Positions 22,139 through 31,203 of a stretch of 37,671 nt of DNA are shown here, piece by piece. Positions within the stretch are counted from its first letter, which is position 1, and the number at the start of each line of letters is the position of its first letter. The notes beneath the pieces were generated by a model, which saw only the letters and a program-made list of their open reading frames with translations, was not told where the DNA came from and ran no database searches. Origin of the DNA: an uncultured Oscillospiraceae bacterium. GTDB lineage: Bacteria; Bacillota; Clostridia; Oscillospirales; Oscillospiraceae. The position numbers were made by a program, and so were the translations under genes. The stretch spans positions 1-37,671 of the forward strand of contig CANQMK010000008.1 in the NCBI GenBank assembly GCA_947624895.1, in the 5' to 3' direction.

Positions 22139-23755
22139 TTAGCCCTTGGCAGGGGCAAAGACCTTCACGTTCTTGACGTGGGCGAAGCTCTCGACATGGC
22201 GCACGCCGATGTCGTCGTACATCAGGGCACGGGTGCCGGTCAGGTTCTCCTCGAAGGCGTTGTGCTGCACGCCGTTCTCGTCGGTCCAGGAGCCCTCCAG
22301 GGTGGTATAGGTCTCCAGGCCCATCTGATCGCCGATCATGAGATCGGCCCAGTTGCCGAAGAACATATCAGTCAGGCCGTCCTTGGAGGTCTCGATCTGG
22401 TTGCTCACGGCATAGGGGATGCCCAGGAACTTGCCCTGATTCATTTCGTCGCGGTACAGATAGTCGCCGGTGGCGGTCTTGAGGTTCATCAGGTAGCCCT
22501 GCATGAAGCTGTTGAACGCCCAGCCCAGCTTCTGATCGTCCACGTTCTTGCTCATGACCAGGGACTTCACGTAGACGGGGAAGTCCGCGGTGATGGCGCC
22601 TTCGGCGGAGGCCAGGGAGGCGTCCAGCTTCTTGGCGTCGATGATCTCGATGCCCGGGGTGTTGGCAATGCCAAGGGGCTGGAACTCGCCGCCCTTGCCG
22701 TAGAGGCCGCCCCAATCCAGGCCCAGCTCCATCCGGCGGGCCAGGTCAGCGGCGAAGATTTCATCGGCGCTGAACTTGGTGGACATGATCAGCTCGCGGG
22801 TCATGGGCACGATGGCCTCCAGCCGCTTCGCAGACAGCCGCAGGCTGCCGAAGGTGGGCTGGGAGGTGGCGATCTTGCGGGCCTCACCGCCCCAGGTGGC
22901 ACGGGCGCCGGAGGTCATGCGGGGCATATTGAGGTTGCCGGTCTCCAGGGGGATGGTCCGGGCGCCCAGCTCCTTGATCACGGTCTTGGAGTACAGCAGC
23001 TCGATGATCTCGTCGGTGTAGACCTCGGGGATGAGGTAGCCGCCGTTCACCGGGTTGGTGGCGGACAGGGCCTTGAACTCCCGGGCCATATCGGCGTCCT
23101 GGTAGTGCTTCTGCGCGTAGAACGCGGCCCGGTCGGGGTCGTTCCGGCCGAAGATGTCCATGCACTTGATGGCACGGGCAAGCTGCACCATGGGCGGGAT
23201 TTTCTTGGCCTGGCGGGTGGTCCGGGTGGCGCTGCCGCCCATGAACACGTCGGCGTACTTCCGGGCGCGGGGCGCGGGAGCCGCGGCCTTGCGCTGGCGG
23301 GAGGTAGCGGTGGCGGCCTTGCGGCGCTTGCTGGCGTCGGGGTCCTGCTCCTCCTCACCGCCGGCCTCGGGGTCCTCTTTGCCCTCGTCGGTGGGGTCGT
23401 CCTCGGCGGGCTCGCCCATCAGGGTGTCCAGGATGGCGGTGGCCTCCTGGACCACCTCCTCGGCGGTGATCCCGGTGTCGTCCTGGCCGGCCTCCTTGAG
23501 GGCCTTGTGCTTCTCGGTGACGGCCTCGACGGCCTGCTCCACAACGGAGAGGACATCTTCGGCGGTCACGCCGTCAGCAGGAACGGCCTCCTCGGCCGCG
23601 GGGTCATCCACGGCGGGGTCCTCCTCGCCGCCCATGGCCTCCTTGACCGCGGACTTGATGATCTCTTTCAGGTCATCGGTGCCCATCTTCATGGACTTGG
23701 TGCCGCCGGGCTGGGCGGCCTTCTTGGTGTTGGGGATGTACTTACTGCCTTTCAT
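22139..23755 (-). CDS. Major capsid protein (HK97 fold) with long N-terminal scaffold-like part
   Basis: A 538-aa capsid subunit. Residues 1-~205 look like a delta domain/scaffold: acidic helical sequence (EEVVQEATAILDTLMGEPAEDDP) and a basic, Ala-rich segment (KRRKAATATSRQRKAAAPAPRARK), probably removed by the protease. The HK97-type core starts about 225 with GGYLIPEVYTDEIIELLYSKTVIKELGARTIPLETGNLNMPRM (in parts) and contains ATWGGEARKIATSQPTFGSLRLSAKRLEAIVPMTRELI (in parts), features found in most HK97-type capsids. The last part is YDDIGVRHVESFAHVKNVKVF. ATG 23755. The protease is just upstream and together they form the maturation pair. Confidence 0.94.
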   Translation of the reverse strand: MKGSKYIPNTKKAAQPGGTKSMKMGTDDLKEIIKSAVKEAMGGEEDPAVDDPAAEEAVPADGVTAEDVLSVVEQAVEAVTEKHKALKEAGQDDTGITAEEVVQEATAILDTLMGEPAEDDPTDEGKEDPEAGGEEEQDPDASKRRKAATATSRQRKAAAPAPRARKYADVFMGGSATRTTRQAKKIPPMVQLARAIKCMDIFGRNDPDRAAFYAQKHYQDADMAREFKALSATNPVNGGYLIPEVYTDEIIELLYSKTVIKELGARTIPLETGNLNMPRMTSGARATWGGEARKIATSQPTFGSLRLSAKRLEAIVPMTRELIMSTKFSADEIFAADLARRMELGLDWGGLYGKGGEFQPLGIANTPGIEIIDAKKLDASLASAEGAITADFPVYVKSLVMSKNVDDQKLGWAFNSFMQGYLMNLKTATGDYLYRDEMNQGKFLGIPYAVSNQIETSKDGLTDMFFGNWADLMIGDQMGLETYTTLEGSWTDENGVQHNAFEENLTGTRALMYDDIGVRHVESFAHVKNVKVFAPAKG

Positions 23756-23761
23756 GTTGGG

Positions 23762-24790
23762 TTATTCCTCCTTGTCGAATATGATCTCAACAGTGGTATT
23801 GCCCCTGGCCTTGGCGGCCCTGCGAGGGGGCCTGGCCGGGGGCGCGGTCTTGCGCTCCTGCGCGGGGGGTTCTGCGCTCTTGCCCGTGTCGGTGTCGCGG
23901 GCCTCGGCTATGACCTGATCAAGGGCCTTCACCGCCGCCTTCATAGCAGCACAGGCGTCCTCCAGGGATTTCAGGCGGGCGGCGCTGATCTTGCGGCCGG
24001 CCTTGATGTCCTCGGACACGTCCTCGACCATGGACCGCACCCGGTCCGTGGCCTCCTGCTTGAAGTTGGTGATTACTGCCTGATCGTTCATGGCCCAGGT
24101 GACGACGCTGACCTCCCACAGCTTCACTTCCCGCAGGTGCCGGATGCCGGTCTCGTCATACTCGAACACCACGGGGTCGTAGCCGATGGAAAGCTCGCCC
24201 AGCACATGGTCGCGGATAAGGGTTTTCACGTCCCGCCCCAGGGCCGTGTCGCTGATCTTGGCCCTGATGAACAGGCCGCGGGAATCCTCCCGCAGCTCCA
24301 GGGGGATGCCGATGGGGAGCAGCGCGTCGTTATGCCCGGAGAGGATTTTCACCCTCCCGACGCCCTCGGCTATTGTCTTAGTGAAGGCGCCCGGCTCGAT
24401 GATGTCGCCGCCGCTATCGACATTCCCGAACACGGCGGCGTACCCGGAGAAGATGCCCTCTTCCTCGTTGTACTCCTCCAGCTCGAAGTCGATAGTCTTG
24501 TACTCGGTTTTCCTGCCCTTGTGCTGCACGCCCTTGGCAAGAGAGCGTTCCCAGGCGCTTTTCCCCACGCGCCCGGAATAGTAAGACGGCGACACCCGCA
24601 GATTCGCAACTGCGAGCTTCGCCGTCATTGTGGGGTCGTCATTGGTGATATTGGCGTCCGCGGCCTTTTTTCCGTGCCGCAGCTCGGCGTCCATGCCGGC
24701 CTGCAGGTCCTCCAAGGCGAACGCCTCCTTGGACAAATCCAGGCCCATGGCCTGGACGGCCGCCTTTACCTGCTCGATGGTGAACTTCAC
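23762..24790 (-). CDS. Prohead protease (HK97/U35 type)
   Basis: A 342-aa maturation protease that cleaves the capsid scaffold part. The catalytic domain is about 98-245, with the pattern FELEEYNEEEGIFSGYAAVFGNVDSGGDII, His153 in SGHN, and Ser201 in ELSIGYD; these are the usual His and Ser of this family. An unusual feature is an extra N-terminal part of about 95 residues (helical, MDAELRHGKKAADANI), and a C-terminal tail about 285-342 that is Pro/Arg/Lys-rich and may be scaffold-like. I start at GTG 24790, seven bases after AGGAGG. The open frame upstream runs into the portal gene and has no start signal. Confidence 0.92.
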   Translation of the reverse strand: MKFTIEQVKAAVQAMGLDLSKEAFALEDLQAGMDAELRHGKKAADANITNDDPTMTAKLAVANLRVSPSYYSGRVGKSAWERSLAKGVQHKGRKTEYKTIDFELEEYNEEEGIFSGYAAVFGNVDSGGDIIEPGAFTKTIAEGVGRVKILSGHNDALLPIGIPLELREDSRGLFIRAKISDTALGRDVKTLIRDHVLGELSIGYDPVVFEYDETGIRHLREVKLWEVSVVTWAMNDQAVITNFKQEATDRVRSMVEDVSEDIKAGRKISAARLKSLEDACAAMKAAVKALDQVIAEARDTDTGKSAEPPAQERKTAPPARPPRRAAKARGNTTVEIIFDKEE

Positions 24791-24801
24791 GGCTGTACCT
24801 C

Positions 24802-26958
24802 CTATCGGTTGTAAGTGATGTAGCACCGGCATTTGATGGTCTCGGATGCCGGGCCCTCGGGGTCGCATGGGTAGCGCAGGCCGTTGGAGAAGCGGCCGTC
24901 GATGGGGACGGTCTCGCCGTCCATGGCCTCATGCTCCGGGCGGGGGTTCTTCTGCGGCCGATGGTGCCAGGTCTTGGTGACGGCGCCGCTGGTCCGCATC
25001 ATGTCATAATGGCCGGTCTCCAGGCTGGTCACGGTCTCCTGGTCCGCTATGAGGCGGGCCCGGGTCTTGCTCTGGATGCCGTACTCCTGGAGGATTTCAT
25101 TTGCCATATCCTCCCGGCTGATGCCGGCCTCGATGCCGCTGGCGACGATGCGGCCAATGTTGTCCTTGGTGGTCTGCGTCACGTTGGCAACGCGCTGGCC
25201 TCCCCGGAGCTTGGCATGGCTCAAGAGCTCCGGCCGCTCCACGCCCCGGATGCCGTAGGCTGTGACGGCGGCGCTCACGCCGGCGTCATAGCTCGCCTTC
25301 CACAGGGGCTTGAAGATGGTCTCCAGCATGGACTGTTCCGAAGGCCAGTCCACCAGAGAGCCGACGAAGCTGCTGATCAGGGATTTTTGGCCCTCCTCGC
25401 CCAGGGCTTCCCATGCCTCCGGGTCTGCCACGTGCTGCTCCTCGATGTAGGGCCGCAGCACCTCCCACACGCTCCAGGCGGCCTTCTCGGTGCCGCCCAG
25501 GGCCGCGGACAGGCGCTTGCCCTGCTCCCGAAAGTATTTCATCGTGGCGACCTCGAACTTGGAGCGCTGGGCCTTTTGGGCCGCCAGCAGGATGTTCCCG
25601 ATGTTCCGGCTGCGGGCCTTTTCCTCGATGACCACCTCGGCCCCGGCCTCGGCCGTGGGCTCGTCCGCGATCTCTACCGCCTTGCCGCCTCCGCCGGTAT
25701 CAGCCGGGGCGTCCCAGCCCTCGCCGGTGCCGGTGTCCTCCATGAGGGCGCTGACCACCTCGGCGGGGTCGTCATCCTCACTCACGAACAGGTCCGCCAT
25801 GGTGATCTTGTAAACGTCGCCGTTGTCCGCAGGCTCGAAGCCGATCAGCTCGCGGGCCTCGTTCTTGGTGATGATGCCGGCGTTGTAGCTGTCCAGGGCC
25901 AGGGCCTTGTCGAAGTCCTGGGACCGGGGCACGATGTCGTCGAAGCGCCAGAGCAGGCCGTCGCCGAACATGGGGAGGATTTGGGTGTTGATGGCCTCGG
26001 CCCGCCGGTCCAGCCGGGGGGTCAGGACGTTTTGGGCGTAGATGAACATGGCCGCGTCCGCGGTGGCCCGGTTGCTGTTCTCCGTGATACCCATGATCTC
26101 CCGGGGCACGCCGAAGTGCTCCAGGGTCTCATTCCGCAGGAAGGTCCGGCCCTCCATCATGTCCATGTCCCGCATATTCTCCGCCAGCTTGGTCACGGTC
26201 ACGTCGCCGTCCACCGTGGCAATCCCGTGGGAGTTGAAGGGGCCGCGGAAGCGGCTGTTCCACTCCTCCCGGAAGCGCTCGCGCTGCTCCTTCTTGCTGC
26301 CGGGCATGGAGATCAGCGTGGCGGGGGTGGCGTCGTTGAAGAAAAAGCGCTTCTGGAACTTGGCCGCGTACTCGTCCGTTTCGATCTCGTCCGCCAGGGC
26401 CTCCGCCGGGCCCAGGCCCCGCTTGTAGGGGTCCAGGGGGTTCAGCTCCATCATACAGAACACGTCGTCCACCGGGATGCTGCGAATAAGCCCGCCGGTG
26501 GTCTTGATCTCGTAGAAGGGGTGGCCCAGGTAGGGGGTCTGCTGCACCCAGCTCGTGGGGAGCGGCCATATCTCCGCGGGCCGCCCCAGGGCGTCGAACT
26601 CAAAGACGAAGTAGCCCTCGCCTTTCAGCTCCAGGTAGATTTGCAGCAGGCGCCAGCAGGCCGCCGGTGACAGCTGATGCAGGGGGTTGGGCTTCTGCAT
26701 GAAGTCCAGGAAGGGGTGCTTTGTGATCTCGCTTTCCTCCCCGGTGTCCGGGTCGATCTTGTAGAGCTTCCCGGGGACCGTGGAGAGGTCCGAGGCGATA
26801 CGGTCAACGACGGCCAGGCGCGGGTTGGTGCCAAAGGCTTTGAGCCAGTCGTTGGTGTTTCTCTCGGGTGGGGTAGTGTACCGGGGGACCATGATGCTGA
26901 CGTTCCCCCCGACGTATTGCCGCGCCATGTTCCGCCGGTCGCGGCCGAATATCGCCAT
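24802..26958 (-). CDS. Portal protein fused to MuF-type minor head protein
   Basis: A 718-aa protein. The N-terminal ~430 residues match phage portals of the HK97 type: FGTNPRLAVVDRIASDLSTVP, LYLELKGEGYFVFEFDALGRP, then LEHFGVPREIMGITENSNRATADAAMF. The C-terminal part, about 540-718, looks like SPP1 gp7/MuF: ANVTQTTKDNIGRIVASGIEAGISREDMANEI, PEHEAMDGETVPIDGRFSNGLRYPCDPEGP (in parts), ETIKCRCYITY. Both functions are normally in neighbouring genes. The portal forms the DNA-entry ring; MuF proteins are few-copy head components. ATG 26958 follows GGAGG; no stop or frame break at the joint. Confidence 0.92.
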   Translation of the reverse strand: MAIFGRDRRNMARQYVGGNVSIMVPRYTTPPERNTNDWLKAFGTNPRLAVVDRIASDLSTVPGKLYKIDPDTGEESEITKHPFLDFMQKPNPLHQLSPAACWRLLQIYLELKGEGYFVFEFDALGRPAEIWPLPTSWVQQTPYLGHPFYEIKTTGGLIRSIPVDDVFCMMELNPLDPYKRGLGPAEALADEIETDEYAAKFQKRFFFNDATPATLISMPGSKKEQRERFREEWNSRFRGPFNSHGIATVDGDVTVTKLAENMRDMDMMEGRTFLRNETLEHFGVPREIMGITENSNRATADAAMFIYAQNVLTPRLDRRAEAINTQILPMFGDGLLWRFDDIVPRSQDFDKALALDSYNAGIITKNEARELIGFEPADNGDVYKITMADLFVSEDDDPAEVVSALMEDTGTGEGWDAPADTGGGGKAVEIADEPTAEAGAEVVIEEKARSRNIGNILLAAQKAQRSKFEVATMKYFREQGKRLSAALGGTEKAAWSVWEVLRPYIEEQHVADPEAWEALGEEGQKSLISSFVGSLVDWPSEQSMLETIFKPLWKASYDAGVSAAVTAYGIRGVERPELLSHAKLRGGQRVANVTQTTKDNIGRIVASGIEAGISREDMANEILQEYGIQSKTRARLIADQETVTSLETGHYDMMRTSGAVTKTWHHRPQKNPRPEHEAMDGETVPIDGRFSNGLRYPCDPEGPASETIKCRCYITYNR

Positions 26959-26982
26959 GGAAAATCACCTCCAGCGTGAAGA

Positions 26983-28425
26983 TTAAATGAGCTCCCAGGT
27001 CGGGAGCTTGGGGTCGTATAGAGCCAGGGCGAGAGCGTCGCCCATATCAGGGGATGGAAGGCCGCGCTTTTTCATGGCCTCCTTGCGCTCCAGCTCGATC
27101 TTGCCGCTGCTGTTCACGGTGTACTTACGGTTGGAGAGCTGGGCGATCTGCTTGTCGTCCTTGTAGAGTTTGAGGGTCTGTAGGCGCAGGGCCTCGCGGA
27201 CCGTGCCCCACATCAGGCCCGTGGAGGTCTGGTAGTCGATGGGGTCATCGTCGCTCACGGTGCCGCCCTCGCCGCCGAAGTGACACTCGACCACCTCCAG
27301 CTCGAAGGCAGGTGGCCGGTCCTCCGGCTCGGCGTCGCCGTACTTGGCCTCGCGCTGCATTTCCACCTCGTCCACGATGGTGTCCCGCAGCTCATAGAGG
27401 CGGTCGTATACGCCCACGCCCAGGCCGTCGCAGTCGATCTTGACGTGGATGGAAGCCCAGGGGTAGGCCCGGGCGTACCGCTTCACGGTCTGGACGGCGT
27501 TGCCGGTCAGCTTCATGGTGTCCTGGTGATGGAATATCTCCGGCTGCTCCTGCAGGCGCTTGTCCAGCACCGGGGAGATCACGCTGCTGTCGTCGCCGTA
27601 CCGGGCCACGTCGATGCCGATGTCCACCCGGAGCACACGCTCGATCTCGGGGGCCTCGGCCTCGCTGGCCTTCTCGGCCCACTCCATGGGAATGAAGCTG
27701 TCAGGCAGGGCCTTGGGGAAGTCGCCGGCCACGCGGACCCGGAACACGTCGCTGTCCTGGCCGAACATTTCCTCGATGGAGCGGATGAACTCGGTGTCCA
27801 CCCGGCTGCTGTTCCGGCCGTCGATATGCAGGGTGTTGTAGAGCTCCCGGTTCTTGTGGTGGCTGTCGTAGAAGAATCCCGTGATCTTGGTGGGGTTCCC
27901 CGCCAGGACCAGCTTGGAATCCTCGGTCGTCAGGGCGCCCAGGACAGGCTCGAAGATCGGGTCCTTCACGCCGCTGGCCTCGTCGATGATGAACAGCAGG
28001 TGATCGGAGTGGAAGCCCTGCAAGGCGTCCGGGTGGGAAGCCGTCCGGCCGACGGCGAACCATTCCTCGGGGTGGCCGTCCATGTAGACCCGTTCTTTGG
28101 TCCAGGTCAGCTCCCGGCCCAGGGCCGGGTTAGTCCGCAGCCATTTGGCGATCTCGGCCCATAGGATGTCCCAAAGCTGATGTTGCGTAGGGGCGGTGCA
28201 GGGGATTTTGGGATATGGCCTCGTGGAGAGGAACCAAATGGTCAGCCACGCCTCAACGGCGGTCTTGCCGATGCCGTGGCCGGAGCGAACGGATGTCCGC
28301 TGGTACTTCGCCACGCTGTTCAGGATGTCCCGCTGATTGGCGTCGGGCTTGGCTCGGATGATGTCCTCCACGAACTCCACCGGGTAGTCGGCATAGTAGA
28401 GGATGGCGTCAGTCGTCAGAATCAT
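26983..28425 (-). CDS. Terminase large subunit
   Basis: A 480-aa packaging motor and DNA-cutting enzyme. The ATPase part has Walker A GHGIGKT (about 49-55), a motif CTAPTQHQLWDILWAEI, and Walker B LLFIIDEAS (143-151). The nuclease part starts at about 253 with VDIGIDVARYGDDSSVI (first catalytic Asp), followed by a KIDCDGLGVGVYDRL segment (second Asp), both RNase H-like positions. It acts with the small subunit and portal to fill the head. ATG 28425 lies 17 bp inside the small-subunit gene. Confidence 0.95.
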   Translation of the reverse strand: MILTTDAILYYADYPVEFVEDIIRAKPDANQRDILNSVAKYQRTSVRSGHGIGKTAVEAWLTIWFLSTRPYPKIPCTAPTQHQLWDILWAEIAKWLRTNPALGRELTWTKERVYMDGHPEEWFAVGRTASHPDALQGFHSDHLLFIIDEASGVKDPIFEPVLGALTTEDSKLVLAGNPTKITGFFYDSHHKNRELYNTLHIDGRNSSRVDTEFIRSIEEMFGQDSDVFRVRVAGDFPKALPDSFIPMEWAEKASEAEAPEIERVLRVDIGIDVARYGDDSSVISPVLDKRLQEQPEIFHHQDTMKLTGNAVQTVKRYARAYPWASIHVKIDCDGLGVGVYDRLYELRDTIVDEVEMQREAKYGDAEPEDRPPAFELEVVECHFGGEGGTVSDDDPIDYQTSTGLMWGTVREALRLQTLKLYKDDKQIAQLSNRKYTVNSSGKIELERKEAMKKRGLPSPDMGDALALALYDPKLPTWELI

Positions 28426-28921
28426 TTTCTGTCCTCCGCCTCCATGCCTCGGTAATGATGTCGGCTAGGCTGCTCTGGCCGCCCTCACGCTCCGCCTCGG
28501 GGAGCGTGTCGCGGACCACCGCAGCCCGGGTGTCACGCTCCAGGCGCGTCGCCTCCCGGATGAAGGCCAGGATGGTCTTGGGGTCCAGGGCCTCGGGCTT
28601 TGTGACCGCCAGGGCGGCCAGTGCCTTGTCCTGGAGCGACAGCGCTGTGCGTATATGGCGATTCGCCATTTGTCGGCTCTTTTTCAGGGCCTCCTCATGG
28701 GCCGCACGCTGGACATCGTTCTCGTGGGCGGCCACTCTTTCCACCCACCCATAGGTTCTACTCCAGCGCCCTATCAGCGTGGAACTCTTGTGTAACTTTT
28801 CGGCAACAGCCCGGATGCTGCGCCCTTCGCCCATTCCGAGGTAGCACGAAAATGCCTCAAACGCCTTTACGCTCTCGCCGTCTTGCCGCTCCCATGGCTT
28901 GGTATCAGCGTGTTTTGGCAT
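28409..28921 (-). CDS. Terminase small subunit-like DNA-binding protein
   Basis: A 170-aa protein. The N-terminal half carries a helix-turn-helix (RSIRAVAEKLHKSSTLIGRWSRTYGWVERVAAHEN), often found in small terminases. The second half is helical and charged (ALDPKTILAFIREATRLERDTRAAV), followed by an Arg/Asp-rich end. It should recognise the packaging site and load the large subunit, whose gene it overlaps by 17 bp. ATG 28921; GGAGG ten bases upstream. Confidence 0.85.
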   Translation of the reverse strand: MPKHADTKPWERQDGESVKAFEAFSCYLGMGEGRSIRAVAEKLHKSSTLIGRWSRTYGWVERVAAHENDVQRAAHEEALKKSRQMANRHIRTALSLQDKALAALAVTKPEALDPKTILAFIREATRLERDTRAAVVRDTLPEAEREGGQSSLADIITEAWRRRTENDSDD

Positions 28922-28954
28922 GATCGTCTGCCCTCCTTTCCTGGGCGGGGGTCC

Positions 28955-29647
28955 TCACTTAATAGCTACCCATCCGCAGAAATTCAGGCAGCGCCAAAAC
29001 ATACCGACGTGCTGGAAGCCAGCGTCCCGCAGCATATCCACGTTCCACGCCGGCCGCAGGGGTGACAGCACATTCTCCAGGCTCCGGCGCTTCTCCATGA
29101 TCTGGCGGTCCGTGTAGCCGTTTTCCCGCTTCATGTCGTAGTAGAGATCGACCATCAGGTCGTCCAAATCTTCACTGACAATTTTTTCCACAAAGATGAA
29201 CGCCCCGCCGGGGTTCATGGCGTGGTAGATGTCCTGAATGAGCTTCTGCCGGTAGGCCGTCGGCATGAATTGGAGCGACAGCACGGACAGAACGAGAGAG
29301 GCCCCCAGGCCGGGCATCATGAACTGCCAGGCGGGGCCCTCTTTGACCATGATCTTGTCGTTATCCTTGAAGCGCTCCCGGCAGGCGGCCGCCATGGCCG
29401 GGGCGTTGTCGATCAGCAGAAAGCGGTTCTGCTTGTACTTCTCCACGAAGGGCTCCACCGCCAGGCCCGTGCTGCATCCGATGTCTACGATCAGCGTGCC
29501 GGGCGTCACGAACTTCTCCCCGATCTTGTAGACTAGGGCCCTCATGCTCTTATAGTCCGGGATAGACCGCTCCAGCATATTGGCGAAGCAGGCGGCCACC
29601 TCCTGATTGAACTCCCACTTGTCACCGGGGGTCACGGTGTCGATCAT
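28955..29647 (-). CDS. CmoA-like carboxy-S-adenosylmethionine synthase / methyltransferase-fold protein
   Basis: A 230-aa protein that reads closely like CmoA of Escherichia coli along its whole length: FNQEVAACFANMLERSIPDY, VTPGTLIVDIGCSTG (SAM motif I, about 48-62), LLIDNAPAMAAACRERF, LVLSVLSLQFMPTAYRQKLIQDIYHAMNPGGAF (in parts), YYDMKRENGYTD and KRRSLENV. CmoA turns SAM and prephenate to Cx-SAM, used by CmoB for tRNA wobble uridine modification. The arginine that holds the Cx-SAM carboxylate (Arg199 in E. coli) aligns with Arg187 here. No cmoB-like gene is in the window. It overlaps (ATGA) the ParB-methyltransferase gene, which suggests a shared path. It might also be a plain methyltransferase that kept the fold. 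Confidence 0.85.
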   Translation of the reverse strand: MIDTVTPGDKWEFNQEVAACFANMLERSIPDYKSMRALVYKIGEKFVTPGTLIVDIGCSTGLAVEPFVEKYKQNRFLLIDNAPAMAAACRERFKDNDKIMVKEGPAWQFMMPGLGASLVLSVLSLQFMPTAYRQKLIQDIYHAMNPGGAFIFVEKIVSEDLDDLMVDLYYDMKRENGYTDRQIMEKRRSLENVLSPLRPAWNVDMLRDAGFQHVGMFWRCLNFCGWVAIK

Positions 29648-31203
29648 ACGCTCGCCTCCTTCTCCGGCGGGGGAAGTTTAATGCCCAGGCGGTGCTCGAA
29701 GGCGTCGCGGGCCATGCGGGACAGGCCCATCCGGGTGCCGTCCGGGTAGGGGAGCTCGAACTCGAAGTCCAGGGCCGCCGCCAGGGCCGCCGGGTCCAGC
29801 ACCGGGCGCTCGGCCTCCACGTACCAGAATTTATGAATCAGCTCGATTCTCCGCAGGTGCTCGAAGCAGGGGGCGAATATCTCCCGCATTTCCTCCTCGG
29901 TATGGCCCTTCTGCACCTTCGGCTTGTCGCCCAGGTCCCCCAGGACGGTGTTGGGCTCGTAGTCCAGGTCGAAGGTCAGGACCTTTTCCGCGGTCAGGTA
30001 TTTGGTCTTGGTGAGCTTGAACTGCGGCGCCTCGCTGCTCTGGCACCAGCAGACGGCCATGCCGTCCGGGTAGCACAGGGCGGCGGCGATCACCGCGATA
30101 TGCTTGCGGTCCGCCATGAACGGAACGCTGTTAAAGACGCTGGATATGAACACGCTGCTGTACTTGGTCCCGGCGCCCACCTCCTCCAGGAACCGGCGGG
30201 TGATCTCCAGGCTCTTGCCCTTGTGGACCTTCTCGCCCGCGGTCACGAAGTACGGCTCGAAGGCGGACACGAATATGTCGGCCTTGCGGAGGGTCCGGGT
30301 GTTGGACAGCTTCCCGGCGCCGAAGTCCACGATGCTGCGGCCGTACCGGGCGGTCCACTTCTCCAGCGGCTTCCCCTCCAGCACGAAAAAGTCCCGGCCG
30401 TGATTCTCCGGGTATATCCCCTTGAAAAAGCCGTCGCCCAGGGCGGCGTTGCCCTCGGCGTCGGTCTCCCGGGTGTTGCGCTCGCGCATGAAGGAATTGT
30501 AGCGCAGGTCGTCGGCGTAGGTGGAGGCCATATCGAAGTCCATGGACAGTAGGTTCAGCATGGCGGAGGCGAAGGGGGCCTTGTCCTCGGTGATCTCTAC
30601 ACAAGGGACCACACGCCGCTTGCCCTCCGCGGCCACCTGGAGGCGGCCGATGCCGTTGATCACCTTCCCGGCCTTGGTGATGACCAGGGGCATGAATGAG
30701 CCGATGCGGCGCTCCAGCGCCTTCGCCAGGTGCATGGTGTGGGTATCAAAATCCCGGTGATTAATCCTCGCCAGCTTCATGGTGTCCATGCGGTGCAGGG
30801 CGTAGACACAGGGGAAGGATTCCGGGGTCCCGGGCTCGATGTCCGGGAGATCAGCGGTCATGGCCTGCACATCCAGCTCGTAGAGCCGCTTCTTGATGAT
30901 GGCGGTCGTGTCCTGCTTCTGCAGGTCGTTGGTGGCCCGGTTGAACAGGATGTTGACGGCCTTCCGCTCTGCCAGGACCTTCCCGGGCACTACCTCCACG
31001 GGGATCTCCGTATATCCCATCCGACGGGCCACGATCTGGCGCTGGTGCCCGGATAGTATCTCGCCGCTCTCGTCGGTGTAGATGGGGAGCAGAAAGCCCA
31101 GCTTCCGCAGGGACAGCTCCGTCAGGCCCAGGCGCTTTTCATCGTTCCGCCGGGGGTTATAGTCAGACGCCTGCACGGCGTCGATGGGGACCAGCTTTAT
31201 CAC
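29644..31203 (-). CDS. ParB-like domain / methyltransferase-like fusion protein
   Basis: A 519-aa protein. Residues 1-85 are a ParB-N / sulfiredoxin-like domain (VQASDYNPRRNDEKR, SGHQRQIVARRMGY). About 130-205 holds a second, poorly preserved unit of that type (LVITKAGKVINGIGRLQVAAEG). About 285-420 resembles a class I methyltransferase: motif I IVDFGAGKLSNT (291-302), SAFEPY with acidic Glu316, and FISSVFNSVPFMADRKH (about 352-368) in the motif IV position. The usual DNA-amino-methylase motif (D/N)PP(Y/F) is absent. The C-terminus is unknown. GTG 31203 overlaps the small gene upstream, and the CmoA-like gene follows with ATGA overlap. It is a candidate to use Cx-SAM on DNA or protein; this is inference from gene pairing. 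Confidence 0.75.
   Translation of the reverse strand: MIKLVPIDAVQASDYNPRRNDEKRLGLTELSLRKLGFLLPIYTDESGEILSGHQRQIVARRMGYTEIPVEVVPGKVLAERKAVNILFNRATNDLQKQDTTAIIKKRLYELDVQAMTADLPDIEPGTPESFPCVYALHRMDTMKLARINHRDFDTHTMHLAKALERRIGSFMPLVITKAGKVINGIGRLQVAAEGKRRVVPCVEITEDKAPFASAMLNLLSMDFDMASTYADDLRYNSFMRERNTRETDAEGNAALGDGFFKGIYPENHGRDFFVLEGKPLEKWTARYGRSIVDFGAGKLSNTRTLRKADIFVSAFEPYFVTAGEKVHKGKSLEITRRFLEEVGAGTKYSSVFISSVFNSVPFMADRKHIAVIAAALCYPDGMAVCWCQSSEAPQFKLTKTKYLTAEKVLTFDLDYEPNTVLGDLGDKPKVQKGHTEEEMREIFAPCFEHLRRIELIHKFWYVEAERPVLDPAALAAALDFEFELPYPDGTRMGLSRMARDAFEHRLGIKLPPPEKEASV

Noticed and set aside
22178..24814. 878-codon open frame on the plus strand opposite the capsid and protease genes
   Set aside because: It is antisense to well-supported minus-strand genes, has no recognisable domain, and long antisense frames are common in GC-rich DNA with biased third positions.
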